In this document: positions 55,232 through 56,975 of the stretch, one piece after another
How the letters are laid out: the number at the start of each line of letters is the position of its first letter
Position numbering within the stretch: the first letter of the stretch is position 1
DNA from: Elioraea rosea
Lineage (GTDB): Bacteria; Pseudomonadota; Alphaproteobacteria; Acetobacterales; Acetobacteraceae
Direction of reading: 5' to 3'
Assembly: GCF_007644105.1 (NCBI RefSeq)
Contig: NZ_VFAC01000026.1
Span: 1 to 56,975 of the forward strand
DNA: 56,975 bases
Notes under the pieces: generated by a model
Told to the model about the DNA's origin: nothing
Database searches by the model: none
What the model saw: the letters and a program-made list of their open reading frames with translations, nothing else
Made by a program: the position numbers and the translations under genes

Positions 55232-56365
55232 TCAGATGTCGGCCGTGAGGCGCTTCACGGCGTCGGGGTCGAGCGCGATGCCGAGGCCCGGGCCGTCCGG
55301 CACGGTGATGTAGCCGGCTTCCGGCACGAGCGGTTCGGCGAGCAGCTCGTCGCGCAGCCGGTTCTCGCCGACGTCGTATTCCACGTAGGTCGGGTCGGGC
55401 GGGTGCGTCGTCGCGGGATAGGGGCTGTGCGCGGCGACGAGGTGCACGGCCGCGGCGAGGCCGATGGCGGAGGCCCAGACATGCGGGCTGAGCCGCTTGT
55501 GATGGAGATGGGCCAGTTGTGCGATCAGCCGCCCCTGGGTCAGGCCCCCGCAGAGCGAGAGGTCGGGCTGCCAGACATCGGCGCAGCCCTCGGCGCCAAG
55601 CCGGTTGAACTGGTGCGCGGTGTAGAGCGCCTCGCCCGTAGCGATCGGTACGGGTGAACGGTCACGCAACCAGCGGTAGCCGGCCCAATCGAGCGGGGCG
55701 AGCGGCTCCTCGATCCAGTGGATGCGGAACGGCTCGATGGCGCGGATCGTGGCGAGCGCCTGGTCTGCCGTGCAGTTGCCGTTGATGTCGACCATCAAGG
55801 CGAACCCGTCGCCGAGCCGCCGCCGGGCGTGGGCGACGCGGCCGACGTCCTTCTCCACCGAATGACCGATCTTCATCTTCGCGGCGAAGAAGTCCCTGCC
55901 GAGGAAGCGGTCGATCATCCCGTCGAGGCTGGCTTCCGGGTCGGCCGTCATGTAGCCGCCGGAGGCATAGACCGCGACACGGTCTGCCACCTTGCCGCCG
56001 ACCAGGGCATGCACGGGAACGCCGAGCCGCTTGCCGATCGCGTCATGCGCGGCGATGTCGATGCCCGAAGACAGCGCCATCAGCTGGTTCTCGATGCCGA
56101 AATGGTAGTTCCGGCCGAGGATGAGCGGCACGGCCTGGGCATGGGCGAAGAGGTCGCGCCCGATCCAGGCGTCCTTCACCGCATCGAGATAGCCCTTCAC
56201 CGCCGCGGGCGGACCCCAGGCCTCGCCGATGCCGGTGATGCCGTCATCGGTGTCGAGCTCGACGAGGGTGCACTGGCGTGCCGCCGCAAGCCCCCTTGCC
56301 ATGCCATAGGGTTCCGCCAGGGCATGCCGAAGGGGGGTGAGGCGGATCTCGCGAATTCGCGTCAT
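55232..56365 (-). CDS. Mandelate racemase/muconate lactonizing-type enolase-superfamily enzyme
   Basis: 377 aa. Catalytic residues of the MLE/MR group: Lys163 and Lys165 (AAKMKIGH), metal ligands Asp193 (MVDINGN), Glu219 (HWIEEPL), Glu245 (ATGEALY) and His295 (LSPHVWAS). A KxK lysine with a C-terminal His supports a racemase or sugar-acid dehydratase. First gene of the operon with hutU, hutH and the TRAP system, an unusual partner for histidine degradation. ATG 56365 has AAAAGG 7 nt upstream. Confidence 0.88.
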   Translation of the reverse strand: MTRIREIRLTPLRHALAEPYGMARGLAAARQCTLVELDTDDGITGIGEAWGPPAAVKGYLDAVKDAWIGRDLFAHAQAVPLILGRNYHFGIENQLMALSSGIDIAAHDAIGKRLGVPVHALVGGKVADRVAVYASGGYMTADPEASLDGMIDRFLGRDFFAAKMKIGHSVEKDVGRVAHARRRLGDGFALMVDINGNCTADQALATIRAIEPFRIHWIEEPLAPLDWAGYRWLRDRSPVPIATGEALYTAHQFNRLGAEGCADVWQPDLSLCGGLTQGRLIAQLAHLHHKRLSPHVWASAIGLAAAVHLVAAHSPYPATTHPPDPTYVEYDVGENRLRDELLAEPLVPEAGYITVPDGPGLGIALDPDAVKRLTADI

Positions 56366-56485
56366 CGCTGGCCTTTTCGTGAGGCGTCCCGAAGCGGGCG
56401 AAGATCGAGTATGATGCCCTTCCCGGCCGGGCGACAATCCGGCGCGGGCAGGGGGTGATCGACACAACGAGGGACTGGCGAAGGC

Positions 56486-56975
56486 ATGACGCTTCGCACC
56501 ATCGCTGTTCTGGCGTGCATCGGCGCAGGCGCTGCCCTGGCCGTTGCCTCCGTGCGGGAGGAGCCGCCAAGGCCGCTCCGCGTCGCCGTGGTCGACCGCG
56601 GGCCGATCGTCGCGGCCGTCTCCGCCACGGGCAGCGTGAACCCGAGGCGCACGGTGGATGTGTCGAGCCAGCTTTCCGGCCAGGTGCGCGAGGTGCTGGT
56701 CGACTACAATTCCCGGGTCGAGGCAGGCCAGCCCGTAGCCCGGCTCGAGGACAGCCATCTCGTCGCGCGGCTCGGCGCGGCCGTGGCGGAGGAGCAGGCG
56801 GCGCGGGCCAATCTCGTGCTTGCCGAAAGCCAGCGCACCCGGGCTACAGCCCAGGTCGCCGCCGCAGAGGCCAAGCATGACCGAACGCTCGCGGCGGCCC
56901 GCGCGCGCGACGCCGCCGAGCGCGACGCGGAGGCGGAGCTCGCCAGGCGGCGCGAGTTGCGCGCCCGCGGCGTCG
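56486..56975 (+). CDS. MacA/HlyD-type efflux periplasmic adaptor, partial
   Basis: The first 163 codons run off the right edge. N-terminal signal-anchor (TLRTIAVLACIGAGAALAV), then LRVAVVDRGPIVAAVSATGSV, lipoyl-like domain start SSQLSGQVREVLVDYNSRVEAG, and an Ala/Arg/Glu-rich coiled coil. Typical of MacA-like adaptors that work with MacB-type ABC or RND pumps. A TATGAT -10-like hexamer lies about 75 bp upstream in the divergent gap, without a clear -35. Confidence 0.88.
   Translation, partial: MTLRTIAVLACIGAGAALAVASVREEPPRPLRVAVVDRGPIVAAVSATGSVNPRRTVDVSSQLSGQVREVLVDYNSRVEAGQPVARLEDSHLVARLGAAVAEEQAARANLVLAESQRTRATAQVAAAEAKHDRTLAAARARDAAERDAEAELARRRELRARGV

Overview
The window is about 57 kb of very GC-rich, densely coded DNA with strong third-position GC bias. 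A class I PHA synthase, a HutF-type histidine route, a CheA with a fused receiver, TctC, TRAP and Liv-type uptake systems and many 1-8 nt gene overlaps point to an alphaproteobacterium, most likely Rhodospirillales/Acetobacteraceae-like. That placement is inferred from gene content only. I see no rRNA, tRNA, CRISPR, insertion sequence or phage gene, and the only gene-free gaps are short (at most about 120 bp).

Layout. (1) 1-3828: 5' part of a proline-rich lipoprotein gene (minus), then phaC and a CNNM/CorC-type membrane protein. (2) 3846-7788 (minus): an amino-acid ABC uptake set (permease, binding protein, permease, no ATPase) ending in a HutF-like deiminase. (3) 7888-13275 (plus): a tightly overlapping six-gene operon with M14 deacylase, AhpD-fold protein, D-2-hydroxyacid dehydrogenase, PhnZ/MIOX-like HD protein, HisC-like aminotransferase and IPNS-type 2OG-Fe(II) oxygenase. 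(4) 13287-18042: a second amino-acid binding protein with a covalent-flavin-type amine oxidase and a GST (minus), divergent from a permease and an SCP-x-type thiolase. (5) 18165-31342: a type I secretion locus with two ABC exporter subunits, an HlyD-type adaptor and a 2655-residue repetitive adhesin. (6) 31431-33782: an orphan molybdenum hydroxylase large subunit. (7) 33786-44734 (minus): a 12-gene co-directional run with TctC receptor, thioredoxin-fold isomerase, amidohydrolase, GntR regulator, cysteine-dioxygenase-like cupin, ATC-hydrolase-like protein, complete Liv-type ABC importer and FAD amine oxidoreductase. (8) 44828-48784: Asp/Glu racemase-family protein, hybrid CheA and CheW, closed by a strong terminator. 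(9) 48842-56365 (minus): enolase-superfamily enzyme, hutU, hutH and a complete TRAP transporter. (10) 56486-end: 5' part of a MacA/HlyD-type efflux adaptor.

How the genes may work together. Regions 2-4 look like linked uptake and catabolic units for one or more N-acyl/amino compounds; a 2OG oxygenase beside a six-ligand HD protein recalls the PhnY/PhnZ and TmpA/TmpB 'hydroxylate then cleave' pairs and is the best candidate here for an undescribed pathway. Region 7 looks like uptake and breakdown of an N- and S-containing small molecule under a GntR regulator with a perfect 14-bp palindrome next to its gene. Region 5 appears to be a self-contained adhesin exporter whose two ATPase subunits both carry degenerate catalytic motifs. 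Region 9 supplies the first two steps of histidine degradation with its own transporter; hutF lies some 48 kb away, and hutI and hutG are not in the window.
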